Shown in pieces: positions 52,224 to 62,095 of a DNA stretch of 64,000 nt. Position numbers and translations under genes: made by a program. Position 1 is the first letter of the stretch; each line of letters starts with the position of its first letter. The stretch is taken from the NCBI RefSeq assembly GCF_000153925.1, contig NZ_DS264382.1, positions 24,553-88,552 on the forward strand. Reading direction: 5' to 3'. The notes beneath the pieces were generated by a model. That model had not been told where the DNA came from, made no database searches, and saw nothing but the letters and a program-made list of their open reading frames with translations. Source of the DNA: [Ruminococcus] torques ATCC 27756. Its GTDB lineage: Bacteria > Bacillota > Clostridia > Lachnospirales > Lachnospiraceae.

Positions 52224-53039
52224 ATGGAAAACAAAACAGTAACAGAAAACAGCACAGTATCATGTGCGGAAGAAATGAATACGGCAGAAGTATACGGCTC
52301 AGATCAGTATGCAGCGGATCTAAAGACCGCGAGCAAAGATCGGCAGACGTCGGGGAAACAGCGCTCGTCAAGTAAATTCAGTACAATGAGTATGGTTCAG
52401 GTGGCAATATTCGGAGCTGTCATATGTGTGATGGCTTTTACCCCTTTCCTCGGATATATCCCGCTTGGATTTACCCGTGCGACGATCATACATATCCCGG
52501 TTATTATCGCTTCGCTTTTGATGGGACCGAAAAAAGGCGGAGCTTTAGGATTCCTTTTTGGATTGACAAGTTTTATTAACAATACGATGAATCCGACACC
52601 GACATCGTTTGTATTTACTCCGTTTTACAGTATTGCAGGCGTAAGCGGCGGATGGGGAAGTGTGATTATCTGTTTTCTTCCCCGCATACTTGTGGGAATT
52701 ATACCGTATTATGTATATAAGCTTATCATTCGTTTTTCAAATGAAAAAACAAAAAAGACCGGTGTGTCAAGCATTGGACTTGTGACTGCAGGCGTGGCGG
52801 GCGCAATGACAAATACGCTGCTTGTTATGAATCTGATTTTTCTGTTTTTCAGGGAAGCATATGCATCGGCAAATAATGTGGCGGTATCGGGCGTATACAC
52901 ATTTATTCTTTCTATTATCGGGATAAACGGCGTTCCGGAAGCAATCGTGGCAGGTGTGCTGACTTTATGTATCGGAAGAGCGCTTTTGAAAAAGAATGTA
53001 AGAGAAAGGCTTGGTTTTAGAAATGATATTGGCTATTAA
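52224..53039 (+). CDS. panT: ECF transporter S component, probable pantothenate (PanT-like)
   Basis: ATG 52224 follows ACAAGGAGG. 271 residues. A polar ~60-residue N-terminus is followed by six helices (VQVAIFGAVICVMAFTPFLGYI, IPVIIASLLMGPKKGGALGFLFGLTSFIN, YSIAGVSGGWGSVIICFLPRILVGII). The sequence suits PanT-type S components, which bind the vitamin and use a shared EcfAT module. Position between coaBC and coaX supports pantothenate. The N-terminal polar extension is longer than usual. Confidence 0.85.
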   Translation: MENKTVTENSTVSCAEEMNTAEVYGSDQYAADLKTASKDRQTSGKQRSSSKFSTMSMVQVAIFGAVICVMAFTPFLGYIPLGFTRATIIHIPVIIASLLMGPKKGGALGFLFGLTSFINNTMNPTPTSFVFTPFYSIAGVSGGWGSVIICFLPRILVGIIPYYVYKLIIRFSNEKTKKTGVSSIGLVTAGVAGAMTNTLLVMNLIFLFFREAYASANNVAVSGVYTFILSIIGINGVPEAIVAGVLTLCIGRALLKKNVRERLGFRNDIGY

Positions 53040-53790
53040 TATCGGAAATACAAACACCGTGCTCGGCTGCATTGACGGCTCAAAATGCGTGTTCGTAGAA
53101 CGGATTTCAACTGTTAAGACAAAGACGGAACTGGAGTATGCGATCGATATTAAAAACGTACTCGACATCTACCATATTAAAAAGGCAGATTTAGAAGGCG
53201 GTATCATTTCGTCGGTTGTTCCGCAGATTACGATGGTTGTAAAAGCTGCGGTTGAAAAGATTTTAAAAAAGGAAGTCCTTATCGTAGGCGCGGGGATCAA
53301 GACCGGATTAAATATCAGGATCGACAATCCGGCGCAGCTTGGCAGCGACCTTGTTGTCGGAGCGGTGGCAGGGATTGCGGAATATCCGACGCCTCTTCTT
53401 ATTTTTGATATGGGTACGGCAAACACGGTTTGTGTTATAGATAAAAACCGAAACTATATCGGCGGCATGATTTATCCGGGGATCGGAGTTTCTCTTGATT
53501 CCCTTACAGCCAATGCGTCTCAGCTTGGCGGGATCAGTCTGGAAGAACCGGGGCATATTATAGGAAAAAATACGGTGGACTGTATGAAAAGCGGTATCGT
53601 TTACAGCAGCACTGCGGCGATCGACGGGTTGATCGATCGACTGTCAGAAGAAGTGGACGGCGATGTAACGGTAGTTGCGACAGGGGGAGTGGCGGAAAAA
53701 ATCATTCCTCATTGCAGAAGAAAGATTATTCGAGACGATGATCTTGTTTTGAAAGGACTGGAAATCATCTATCGGAAGAACTGCAGGTGA
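53023..53790 (+). CDS. coaX: Type III pantothenate kinase
   Basis: ATG 53023 is the start, overlapping the transporter gene by 17 bp. 255 residues with MILAINIGNTNTVLG (phosphate-1), IFDMGTANTVCVID and GVSLDSLTANASQL, and the C-terminal VVATGGVAEKI. It phosphorylates pantothenate with ATP, requires potassium or ammonium, and is not feedback-inhibited by CoA. Together with coaBC and the S component it forms a vitamin-salvage-to-CoA cassette. Confidence 0.95.
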   Translation: MILAINIGNTNTVLGCIDGSKCVFVERISTVKTKTELEYAIDIKNVLDIYHIKKADLEGGIISSVVPQITMVVKAAVEKILKKEVLIVGAGIKTGLNIRIDNPAQLGSDLVVGAVAGIAEYPTPLLIFDMGTANTVCVIDKNRNYIGGMIYPGIGVSLDSLTANASQLGGISLEEPGHIIGKNTVDCMKSGIVYSSTAAIDGLIDRLSEEVDGDVTVVATGGVAEKIIPHCRRKIIRDDDLVLKGLEIIYRKNCR

Positions 53791-54066
53791 CAGATCGGAG
53801 AAAATCGACCTGTGTATAAGGTAAATATAACGTAAAAAGAGAAAAGGATAGACGCGGTATAGACTATATATACAAAAAATGGCTGCGGCTATCCTTGAAT
53901 TTATGTGTAAAAAAGCGAAAATATAAAAAACTTACTATTTTAAATCATAAAAATATAACAAAATATAATAAAAGTGTGATATGATAAACAGTACAACGTA
54001 GCATCGGAGTATTCGGCTTAATTTATTTATGGCTGTACTTCTGTGCGAATTTAAAGGAGGAAAAAG
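53791..54066 (+). other. Gap before the fucosidase gene
   Basis: Contains a 14-nt hairpin (AAGGATAGACGCGG at 53844-53857 with CTGCGGCTATCCTT at 53883-53896; one mismatch and one G-U) without a T run, then AT-rich sequence with a possible -10 box TATGAT near 53981. No gene is seen. Confidence 0.45.
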
Positions 54067-57000
54067 ATGAAAAGGAAGCTTTCAAAAGCAGGCGGGAAAG
54101 CGTTATCTGTCGCACTTGCGATGGCGACTGTTGTATCGGCAGCTCCTTTCTCTGTAGCGGCCGAGGATAACGTTGCTTTGGCACAGACACAGGAAACGGA
54201 GGGAAATGCTTTGCGTTTGTGGTATGATGAAGAGGCGCCCAATTCGTATACGGGGTGGGAGCAGTGGGCTCTTCCGCTTGGAAACAGCGCGATTGGAGCC
54301 AGTGTGTTTGGCGGTGTTCAGACAGAGCGAATTCAGTTGAATGAAAAGTCGCTTTGGTCCGGCGGTCCTTCAGACAGCCGACCGGAATATAACGGCGGTA
54401 ATATTGAATCAAAAGGTCAGAACGGCAAGGTTATGGCACAACTGAAAGAGAAACTGAAAAGCGGACAAGGGTTTGACAGTAATCTTGCAGGACAGCTTAT
54501 TGGAGTCAGTGATGACGCCGGAGTACAGGGATACGGATATTATTTAAGTTATGGCAATATGTATCTGGATTTTAAAAATGTTACAAAGAATAACGTTTCG
54601 GGATATTCGCGCGATCTGGATCTTCGCACGGCGGTAGCCGGAGTGAATTATGATCTCAACGGAGCGCACTATACAAGAGAAAACTTCGTAAGCTATCCTG
54701 ACAACGTTCTTGTAACACGTCTGACTGCAACAGACGGCGGAACGCTTGATTTTGACGTTCGTGTAGAACCGGATGAGGAAAAAGGCGGAAGTCAAAACAA
54801 ACCGGAAGCAGATTCTTACGCGAGAACATTTGACAAAAAAGTATCCGACAATGCAATCGCGATCGACGGACAGCTTACAGATAACCAGTTGAAGTTCAGT
54901 TCTTATACGAAGGTAATCAAAGATGACGGAACGGCGGGGCAGATCAAAGACGACTCGAAAAACGGTAAGATCACGGTAAGCGGCGCGAAAGCGATTACGA
55001 TCATTACTTCCATCGGAACGGATTATAAAAACGATTATCCGAAATACCGTACAGGCGAGACAAAAGAACAGCTCGCTGCTTTGGTAAAAGGATATGTATC
55101 CGGAGCTGAGGCGAAAGTAAAAGCCGGCGGATATGAGACGTTAAAAGAAGATCATGTAAATGATTACGATCATATTTTCGGAAGATTAGATCTTAACATC
55201 GGACAGGCAGTGTCTGACAAGACAACGGATAAGCTGTTGGAGGCATATAAAAAAGGAACGGCTTCCGAAACAGAAAAACGTTATCTGGAATTGATGCTCT
55301 TCCAGTACGGACGTTATCTGACGATGGGATCATCGAGAGAGACTCCTGTGAACGAAGACGGAACGAAGAATGAAAGAAGAGCAACTCTTCCGTCGAACTT
55401 GCAGGGAATCTGGGTCGGAGCGAATAACTCCGCATGGCATTCGGACTATCATATGAATGTCAATCTGCAGATGAACTACTGGCCGACATATACGACGAAT
55501 ATGGCGGAATGCGCAGAACCGCTGATCGACTATGTAGATTCGCTCAGAGAGCCGGGACGTATTACGGCGAAGATTTACGCAGGAGTTGAAAGTACGGAAG
55601 CAAATCCTGAAAACGGATTTATGGCGCATACACAGAACAACCCGTACGGATGGACGAACCCGGGCTGGGTATTCGACTGGGGATGGTCTCCGGCAGGCGT
55701 TCCGTGGATTCTTCAGAACTGTTGGGAATATTATGAGTTTACGGGAGATACAGAGTACATGCAGACTCATATTTACCCGATGATGAAAGAAGAAGCGACG
55801 CTGTACGATCAGATGCTGATGAGAGATTCAGAAGGTAAGCTTGTGTCTGTTCCGAGTTATTCACCGGAGCACGGACCGAGAACTGCAGGTAATACATATG
55901 AGCATTCGTTGATCTGGCAGTTATATGAAGATACGATCACAGCGGCAGAGACTTTGGGAGTTGACGAAGCGAAAGTCGCACAGTGGAAACAGAATCAGGC
56001 TGACTTAAAAGGACCGATTGAGATCGGTGACAGCGGACAGATCAAAGAGTGGTATAACGAGACAACATTAAATACAGATGAGAATGGTCAGAAGATGGGA
56101 GAAGGATATGGTCATCGTCATATTTCCCATATGCTCGGATTATATCCGGGAGACTTGATCGCTCAGAATGACGAGTGGCTGGCGGCAGCGAAAGTATCGA
56201 TGCAGAACAGAACAGATGTGACGACAGGATGGGCGATGGCTCAGCGTGTCGCAACATGGGCGAGACTTGCAGAGGGCGATAAGGCTTATGATGTATTGTC
56301 TAAGATGATCACAAACAATAAGATTATGACAAACCTGTGGGATACACATGCTCCGTTCCAGATCGACGGAAACTTCGGTTACACAGCGGCAGTTGCGGAA
56401 ATGCTTGTTCAGAGCAACATGGGTCACATCGACCTGATGCCTGCAGTTCCGAAAGCATGGGGAACAGGTAATGTGAAAGGTCTGCTTGCCCGCGGTAATT
56501 TTGCGGTTGATATGGCATGGGCAGACAACAAACTGACAGAAGCTTCGATCCACTCTAATAACGGCGGAGAAGCGGTTGTTCAGTACGCAAATCTTTCACT
56601 TGCAACTGTAAAAGACAGTGACGGAAACCTCGTTGAGATCACACCGGTGACTTCAGATCGTATTTCCTTCAATACAGAAGCAGGAAAGACATATACGATC
56701 ACTGCTATCCCTGATAATACATTAGCTGCAGCTCCTACAGGTCTTAAGGTAACGAAGATCAAAGACGGAGAGACAGTTCTTACATGGGATGCGGTCAAAG
56801 CCAGAACAGAAGTATCTTATAATGTATACCGTCAGATTGAAGGCGGCGAGTGGGTACAGGTTCAGACAGAACTGAAAGCGACAGAATGGACAGACACAGA
56901 CGCTTGGGATGTGCTCGGAACATTGAAGTACAAAGTTACGGCTGTGATCGACGGAAAAGAAAGCGAGTTCAGTTCGGAAGCAACGGTAGATGACTGCCGT

Positions 57001-59967
57001 AACATGATCGGCATGATCGACGATCAGGACGAACGTATCAAATATACAGGAAGCTGGGGCAACTGGATCAGCCAGGAAGGAAACTACGGCGGTTCAGTGA
57101 AATACTTAGAAGACCCGACAGGAACAGAGACAGCGGAACTTACATTCTGCGGAACGGGTATCGAAGTATTCTCCTGTACACAAAACGACAGAGGTAAAGT
57201 TGAAATCTCTATCGACGGAGAAGTATGGGCAACAGCAGATACTTATTCGGCAACTCAAAAAAGACAGGCAAAAATATTCTCTACAGAAGAGCATAAAGAT
57301 AAGACGCTTGAATACGGAATCCATACGGTTAAAGTTCGGGCGATGGGCGAGAAAAATGCATCTGCAAGCAGAGATAAAGTAGAGCTTGACGCGTTTAATG
57401 TATTGAATACAGAAGCGGCGCGGGTTGAAAAAGTAGAGGTAACGTCTGCAAGCGGAATGACGACGGTGAGCAAAGCCGGATCGACGCTTCAGATGAAAGC
57501 GGCAGTAACTCCTGCAGAGGCGATCAATAAAGGTGTTACGTGGTCTGTTACAACAAAATCAGGCAGCGCGGCAGCTACGATCGATGAAAACGGTCTTCTG
57601 TCAGCAGGAACAGCAAACGGTGTTGTGACAGTAAAAGCGACATCGAAAGAAAATGCCGAAATCTCAGGCACATGCGAGATTACAGTTGCAATCCCGGATG
57701 TGACAGCGCAGTCAGAGATCATCGAGGACTGCTCGGATGATAAGAACTCCAAGAATCCGAAGATCACATGGAGTGAAACAGGCTGGAGTAATCCGTACAC
57801 AGGAGAAGCTGATAAGCATCACGGCGGAACTAAGACGGAGACAAGTACAGAAGGAGCATGGTTCAGCTATACATTTACAGGAACAGGCATTAAGTTCTAT
57901 GCTCAGAAAAATAATACGCAAGGCAAATTTACTGTAGAACTGGACGGAAAGGCAGAAAGCGACGCAGTTCTTTGGGAAGAAAAATCCGGCGGATCACCGC
58001 AGCAGTGCGTATTTGAAAAGACAGATCTGGAAAATACAGAACATACAATCAAGTTTACAGCGGCAACAGATCATGGAAACATTAACGTAAACATTGATTA
58101 TCTTGAAGTATTCACTCCGGCAGCGGCTTCTGTTGATAAATCGGCGCTTCAGGCTGCGATTGAAAAATACAGCGGTTTGAATAAAGACGATTACGCAGAA
58201 AATCTGTGGAACGAGTTTAAGACAGCATACGACAATGCCGTTAAGGGAATGAATGACGACAAGACGACAAAAGAGCAGGCTGATAAGCTTGCAGCAGACT
58301 TGAACGCAGCAGGTGCAAAACTTGAAGCGGCAGAAATTCCGGCTCCGACGATTCCGGAAGATGCAAAAGCAACTGTAATGGGAGTTACAAGTACAGAAGC
58401 AACTGTTTCATGGACGAAACTTCCAAGGGCAGAGTCTTATAAAGTATATGCTGTAGAACATGAAGGAACAGCAAAAGCGCTGAAAGCAATTACAGATACT
58501 GTTCCGGATAATGCAGGAGAACCTGTGACAACAACAGAGACAACGGTGCGGTTTACGAATCTGAAACCGGGTACATCTTATGTATTTATGATCGTAGGAG
58601 TAAACCATAATAAAGTAGAGTCGGAAAAAGCTCTTTGCAGCGAGCCGTTCACGACAGTGGCGGCGGCAGATGAAAAAGCTCCGGCACAGGTAAGTGGAAT
58701 CAGCGTAGTAAAAGAAGGTGAAAAAGATGTGAAGATCACATGGGCTCCGTCAGAAGATCCGGAAGGAAGCGAAGTTACATATATTGTATATGTAGACGGC
58801 GTGATCGTATCTGAAAGCGATAAGACAGAATATACATTGAAAAACGCGGATGAAAGCAAAGGCTACAGTATCCGTATCGTAGCTGTAGATGCATCAGGAA
58901 ACAAAGCTGTACCTGCAGTAATTAACCTGACGGTAGACGACTGGAATGCAAAGACAGTTGTAGGCGTAGAGAAACCTGCCGATCTTAAAGTGAAGAAAGG
59001 AACTGCTGCTGATAAACTGGATCTTCCAAAAACAGTAAATGTTACACTGGAAGGCGGTCGTGTTGCAGATGTACTTGAAGTAAAATGGACGACAGATAAT
59101 TACAAAGCAGATCAGATCGGAACACAGACGCTGTCAGGAGAACTTCAGAAGAAGAAAGGCGTTAAGATTCCTGATAAGTTTAAGACAGTAACGATCAATG
59201 TAATTGTAGAAGAGAGCGAAGTAAATCCGCCGCAGCCGGAAGACAAAGTAGTTACAAAAGTAGAAGAACTTACTGATCTTACGGTTGAGTTCGGAACTTC
59301 AGTTGAGAAACTTGCTCTTCCGACAGAAGTAAAAGTAACATTAGATAACGAGACAGAAGACAAACTGTCAGTAGAGTGGAACACAGATGCGTATAAAGCA
59401 GACGAAGCGGGAACGTACGAACTGACAGGAACACTTCAGGCAAAAGAAGGAATTAAACTTCCTGACAACTTCAAGACAGTAACGATCAACGTAACTGTAG
59501 AAGAAAAAGGCGGAGAAGTAGACCCGCCGCAGCCGGAAGACAAAGTGGTTATAGCAGTAGAAAAACTTGCTGACCTTACTGTGAAATTCGGAACTCCGGC
59601 AGAGAAACTTGCCCTTCCGAAAGAAGTGAAAGTGACACTTGATAACAAGGCGAAAGATAAACTGTCAATCGTATGGAACACAGATGTGTATAAAGCAGAC
59701 AAAGCAGGAACATATAAACTGACAGGAACACTTCAGACAAAAGAAGGAATCACAATTCCGGAAGAATTCAGGAAAGTAACGGTCAACGTGACTGTTGAAG
59801 AGAAAGGAAAAGTTCCTCCGACATCCGGCAAAGAGGAAGGAAAGAACAATTCCGGTGCGGTACAGACAGGCGACGATAAGAACGTATGGCTTCCGATCGC
59901 GGGTCTTGTGGCTGCAATCGCCGTTGTGGCGGCAGTTCTTATTATCAAAAATAAAAAGAAAAAATAA
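54067..59967 (+). CDS. GH95 alpha-L-fucosidase, multi-domain, surface anchored
   Basis: 1966 residues behind AAAGGAGG, with a signal peptide (ALSVALAMATVVSAAPFSVA). N-terminal beta domain LWYDEEAPNSYTGWEQWALPLGN; catalytic domain to about 870 with Asn464/Asn466 (HMNVNLQMNYWP), Glu601 (SPEHGP) and Asp767 (QIDGNFG), matching the residues known in Bifidobacterium AfcA. Then FN3, a carbohydrate-binding-like domain, BIG2, a second binding-like domain, FIVAR, two FN3 domains and three ~99-residue repeats. The C-terminus has VQTGDD, a helix and KNKKKK. It should remove alpha-1,2-fucose from mucin or milk glycans. Confidence 0.92.
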   Translation: MKRKLSKAGGKALSVALAMATVVSAAPFSVAAEDNVALAQTQETEGNALRLWYDEEAPNSYTGWEQWALPLGNSAIGASVFGGVQTERIQLNEKSLWSGGPSDSRPEYNGGNIESKGQNGKVMAQLKEKLKSGQGFDSNLAGQLIGVSDDAGVQGYGYYLSYGNMYLDFKNVTKNNVSGYSRDLDLRTAVAGVNYDLNGAHYTRENFVSYPDNVLVTRLTATDGGTLDFDVRVEPDEEKGGSQNKPEADSYARTFDKKVSDNAIAIDGQLTDNQLKFSSYTKVIKDDGTAGQIKDDSKNGKITVSGAKAITIITSIGTDYKNDYPKYRTGETKEQLAALVKGYVSGAEAKVKAGGYETLKEDHVNDYDHIFGRLDLNIGQAVSDKTTDKLLEAYKKGTASETEKRYLELMLFQYGRYLTMGSSRETPVNEDGTKNERRATLPSNLQGIWVGANNSAWHSDYHMNVNLQMNYWPTYTTNMAECAEPLIDYVDSLREPGRITAKIYAGVESTEANPENGFMAHTQNNPYGWTNPGWVFDWGWSPAGVPWILQNCWEYYEFTGDTEYMQTHIYPMMKEEATLYDQMLMRDSEGKLVSVPSYSPEHGPRTAGNTYEHSLIWQLYEDTITAAETLGVDEAKVAQWKQNQADLKGPIEIGDSGQIKEWYNETTLNTDENGQKMGEGYGHRHISHMLGLYPGDLIAQNDEWLAAAKVSMQNRTDVTTGWAMAQRVATWARLAEGDKAYDVLSKMITNNKIMTNLWDTHAPFQIDGNFGYTAAVAEMLVQSNMGHIDLMPAVPKAWGTGNVKGLLARGNFAVDMAWADNKLTEASIHSNNGGEAVVQYANLSLATVKDSDGNLVEITPVTSDRISFNTEAGKTYTITAIPDNTLAAAPTGLKVTKIKDGETVLTWDAVKARTEVSYNVYRQIEGGEWVQVQTELKATEWTDTDAWDVLGTLKYKVTAVIDGKESEFSSEATVDDCRNMIGMIDDQDERIKYTGSWGNWISQEGNYGGSVKYLEDPTGTETAELTFCGTGIEVFSCTQNDRGKVEISIDGEVWATADTYSATQKRQAKIFSTEEHKDKTLEYGIHTVKVRAMGEKNASASRDKVELDAFNVLNTEAARVEKVEVTSASGMTTVSKAGSTLQMKAAVTPAEAINKGVTWSVTTKSGSAAATIDENGLLSAGTANGVVTVKATSKENAEISGTCEITVAIPDVTAQSEIIEDCSDDKNSKNPKITWSETGWSNPYTGEADKHHGGTKTETSTEGAWFSYTFTGTGIKFYAQKNNTQGKFTVELDGKAESDAVLWEEKSGGSPQQCVFEKTDLENTEHTIKFTAATDHGNINVNIDYLEVFTPAAASVDKSALQAAIEKYSGLNKDDYAENLWNEFKTAYDNAVKGMNDDKTTKEQADKLAADLNAAGAKLEAAEIPAPTIPEDAKATVMGVTSTEATVSWTKLPRAESYKVYAVEHEGTAKALKAITDTVPDNAGEPVTTTETTVRFTNLKPGTSYVFMIVGVNHNKVESEKALCSEPFTTVAAADEKAPAQVSGISVVKEGEKDVKITWAPSEDPEGSEVTYIVYVDGVIVSESDKTEYTLKNADESKGYSIRIVAVDASGNKAVPAVINLTVDDWNAKTVVGVEKPADLKVKKGTAADKLDLPKTVNVTLEGGRVADVLEVKWTTDNYKADQIGTQTLSGELQKKKGVKIPDKFKTVTINVIVEESEVNPPQPEDKVVTKVEELTDLTVEFGTSVEKLALPTEVKVTLDNETEDKLSVEWNTDAYKADEAGTYELTGTLQAKEGIKLPDNFKTVTINVTVEEKGGEVDPPQPEDKVVIAVEKLADLTVKFGTPAEKLALPKEVKVTLDNKAKDKLSIVWNTDVYKADKAGTYKLTGTLQTKEGITIPEEFRKVTVNVTVEEKGKVPPTSGKEEGKNNSGAVQTGDDKNVWLPIAGLVAAIAVVAAVLIIKNKKKK
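58952..59800 (+). repeat. Three ~297-bp coding repeats in the fucosidase
   Basis: Units begin near 58952, 59249 and 59546. Each encodes a beta-rich domain of the form VEKLADLTVKFGTPAEKL, ending in PPQPEDK-type linkers (units 1-2). The second and third are most similar. They probably act as a stalk between enzyme and cell wall. Confidence 0.85.
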
Positions 59968-60017
59968 GAACAAAAATAAGAATAAAGTTTTCATAATATA
60001 ATATTGTGAGGCGATAT

Positions 60018-60054
60018 AAAAGAACCGATTCTCTTTTGGGAATCGGTTCTTTTG
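60018..60054 (+). terminator. Rho-independent terminator after the fucosidase gene
   Basis: AAAGAACCGATTC / GAATCGGTTCTTTT stem with an eight-base loop and T tail. Confidence 0.85.
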
Positions 60055-60107
60055 AAGTTGTAAAAAGAGAGTAAAGAGAAAAATTGGAAAACAGGAGAAA
60101 AAACTTG

Positions 60108-60151
60108 ACAAATATTGTATAGAATATTAACATGAACAATGTTCATATTAA
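60108..60151 (+). promoter_or_regulatory. Promoter and palindromic operator of the TetR gene
   Basis: TTGACA near 60108, then TAACAT at about the -10 position. The sequence TTAA-c-ATGAACA-A-TGTTCAT-a-TTAA at 60127-60151 is a long palindrome (7-bp perfect core arms) centred at 60139. It overlaps the -10 and start site, consistent with TetR autorepression. Confidence 0.75.
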
Positions 60152-60209
60152 AAAAACTGAAAAGGGAAAGCGGGAAAGGAGAATAGAATAAAGAGGACGG
60201 TGATAAGAG

Positions 60210-60767
60210 TTGAGCAGAGCGGTTACGTCGGAAGAAGAAATATTGAAAGTAAGCTGTGGGATTGTGGCAAAAAAAGGAATTGCCGCAGTAAATATGAGAA
60301 CCGTTGCATCTGAATGCGGAATTGCACTAGGTTCTTTGTATAATTATTTTTCTTCAAAATCAGAACTTTTGTCTGCTACAATAGAGGCAGTGTGGAAAGA
60401 TATATTTCAAATGGGAAAAACTTTAGAAAAATGCGAGAATATTGTGGAATACTTAAACCTGTTGTTTGAAGGTGTTGAAAATAGCCGAAGCCGTTATCCG
60501 AAATTTTTTTCCATGCATGCATTGGGGTTTACGGCAGGAGAAAGACAAGAAGGAAAAAAGGCGATGGAAGTATATTTTCTGAGGTTAAAAAATCAAATGG
60601 CACATTTTTTGGAAAATGATGAAAAAATACGTCAAGGGATATTTACAGAAAATCTGACTGCCGAAATTTTTACGGACTATATATTTACCTTGTTTTTATC
60701 AATATTACTGGAAAAACAAAATGAAAAAGAGTCCTTTTTGGAATTTGTAAAAAATTATTTGTATTAA
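60210..60767 (+). CDS. TetR/AcrR-family transcriptional regulator
   Basis: TTG start; 185 residues. N-terminal HTH: EILKVSCGIVAKKGIAAVNMRTVASECGIALGSLYNYFSSKSELL, then a helical ligand domain with FSMHALGFTAGERQEGKKAM. It likely binds the palindrome at 60127-60151. The following two membrane-protein genes are probably its targets or cotranscribed. Confidence 0.9.
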   Translation: MSRAVTSEEEILKVSCGIVAKKGIAAVNMRTVASECGIALGSLYNYFSSKSELLSATIEAVWKDIFQMGKTLEKCENIVEYLNLLFEGVENSRSRYPKFFSMHALGFTAGERQEGKKAMEVYFLRLKNQMAHFLENDEKIRQGIFTENLTAEIFTDYIFTLFLSILLEKQNEKESFLEFVKNYLY

Positions 60768-60799
60768 GAGAAAGAGTTGATGTGGAACGGAGATGGGTT

Positions 60800-61219
60800 A
60801 TGAAGATAAAGAAACAGAATCTTTTGCTTTTGGCAAGTCTTGTCTGGATGATCGCAGGATTTAACGTTTTGAGGATCGGGATTGAAACTTATGCTGAATA
60901 TCAGACTGTAATAAATTATATCGTGACAATTATCGTGTTTCTTCTCTTTTGGTTCATGGTATTTTATAAGTTGACAAATAAACATACAATAAGAATTCAA
61001 GGATATGAAGAAGAAAAGCAACTGTTTTATAAATTTTTTGATTTGAAATCATTTTTAATTATGGCGTTTATGATAAGTTTCGGGATTATTATTCGTTCAT
61101 TCCATTTACTGCCGGAGCGGTTTATAGCTGTATTTTACACAGGATTGGGAGCGGCACTTTTCATGGCAGGCGTTTTATTTGGAAGAAATTATATACAGGC
61201 TTACAGGAAGAAAGCATAA
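60800..61219 (+). CDS. Four-helix membrane protein
   Basis: ATG 60800 follows GGAG by about seven bases. 139 residues with helices (LLLLASLVWMIAGFNVLRIGI, VINYIVTIIVFLLFWFMVF, FLIMAFMISFGIIIRSFHLL, YTGLGAALFMAGVLFGRNYI). Close after the TetR gene, probably in its operon. No family recognised. Confidence 0.75.
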   Translation: MKIKKQNLLLLASLVWMIAGFNVLRIGIETYAEYQTVINYIVTIIVFLLFWFMVFYKLTNKHTIRIQGYEEEKQLFYKFFDLKSFLIMAFMISFGIIIRSFHLLPERFIAVFYTGLGAALFMAGVLFGRNYIQAYRKKA

Positions 61220-61290
61220 GTAAACGAAAAAGCATAGAGAAAGTATAGAGGAAGTATAGAGAAAGTATAGATGCATAAAAGATGAGGAGT
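61218..61290 (+). repeat. Short tandem repeats of an AGTATAGAG-type unit
   Basis: Between the two membrane-protein genes, an 11-bp motif (of the form GTATAGAGAAA) occurs about four times with small changes. It separates the coding regions by ~90 bp. Confidence 0.7.
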
Positions 61291-61312
61291 AAAAACTAAG
61301 GAGAAGATACAT

Positions 61313-61732
61313 ATGAAAAGAATTATAAATACAGCGATTGTTTATTTTATATTTGCAATGGCGGGAGGCGTATTTTATCGGGAATTTACAAAATGGAACG
61401 GATATACAGAGCCGACTACATTAGGAGTGCTGCATGTTCATCTGTTGGTGATGGGAACATTGTTATTTCTTATAACGGCTCTTTTCGCAAAAGTAACAAT
61501 GTTGGCGGAAAATCTTTTGTTTAAGAAATTTTTTGTTCTCTATAATATCGCATTGCCTGCCATGGTGGTGATGATGCTTATTCGCGGAATTGTGCAGGTT
61601 CTCGGAATAGAGCTTGGAAAAATGGGGAATGGGATGCTGTCCGGTCTGGCAGGATTGTCTCATATCGGAATGATGATTGCATTTTTCTTACTGCTGTTTG
61701 CGATAAAAAGGGAATTGATACGAAAACAATAG
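61313..61732 (+). CDS. DUF2871-like membrane protein
   Basis: 139 residues behind AAGGAGAAG. Four helices with conserved-looking polar positions: TAIVYFIFAMAGGVFYREFTKWNGYTEPTTLGVLHVHLLVMG, then VLYNIALPAMVVMMLIRGIVQV and GLSHIGMMIAFFLLLFAIKREL. The sequence looks like DUF2871. Function unknown; associated with the TetR gene. Confidence 0.75.
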   Translation: MKRIINTAIVYFIFAMAGGVFYREFTKWNGYTEPTTLGVLHVHLLVMGTLLFLITALFAKVTMLAENLLFKKFFVLYNIALPAMVVMMLIRGIVQVLGIELGKMGNGMLSGLAGLSHIGMMIAFFLLLFAIKRELIRKQ

Positions 61733-61800
61733 GAATAATGATTTTTAGAGTTATAGTGAATTGTCTAAGAACTATCCACAGACGAGATGAACAGTTCTAT

Positions 61801-62030
61801 AAACAGCGAAAACCCGCTAACCTTCCGGCTAACGGGTTTCGTTGTTTTTATAGTTATCTAAAGGAATGAGAGTAAAGTGCGACATCCCGGTTATCCGGGA
61901 TGTCTTTACTTTATGAGGGGGGAGATAGTTGTTTTATCAACTATCTGTTGAACAGTATATCTTCAAAATGTGTCTAAAGTATGTTTAATGTCTAAAAGAA
62001 AACGAAAAAAAGTTATGAAATTCTTAAATT
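61801..62030 (+). repeat. Structured noncoding repeat, copy 3
   Basis: Same order of hairpins as copy 2. The second stem is GACATCCCGG / CCGGGATGTC where copy 2 has TGATATCC / GGATATCA, and the outer helix AGTAA(A) / (T)TTACT is retained. It also terminates the TetR-associated operon. Confidence 0.85.
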
Positions 62031-62095
62031 TAGATAGTTAAAGAAACCGCGCTTTATTGAAAAGAAAAGATAAAAAAATCTATCGGTACTGAAAG

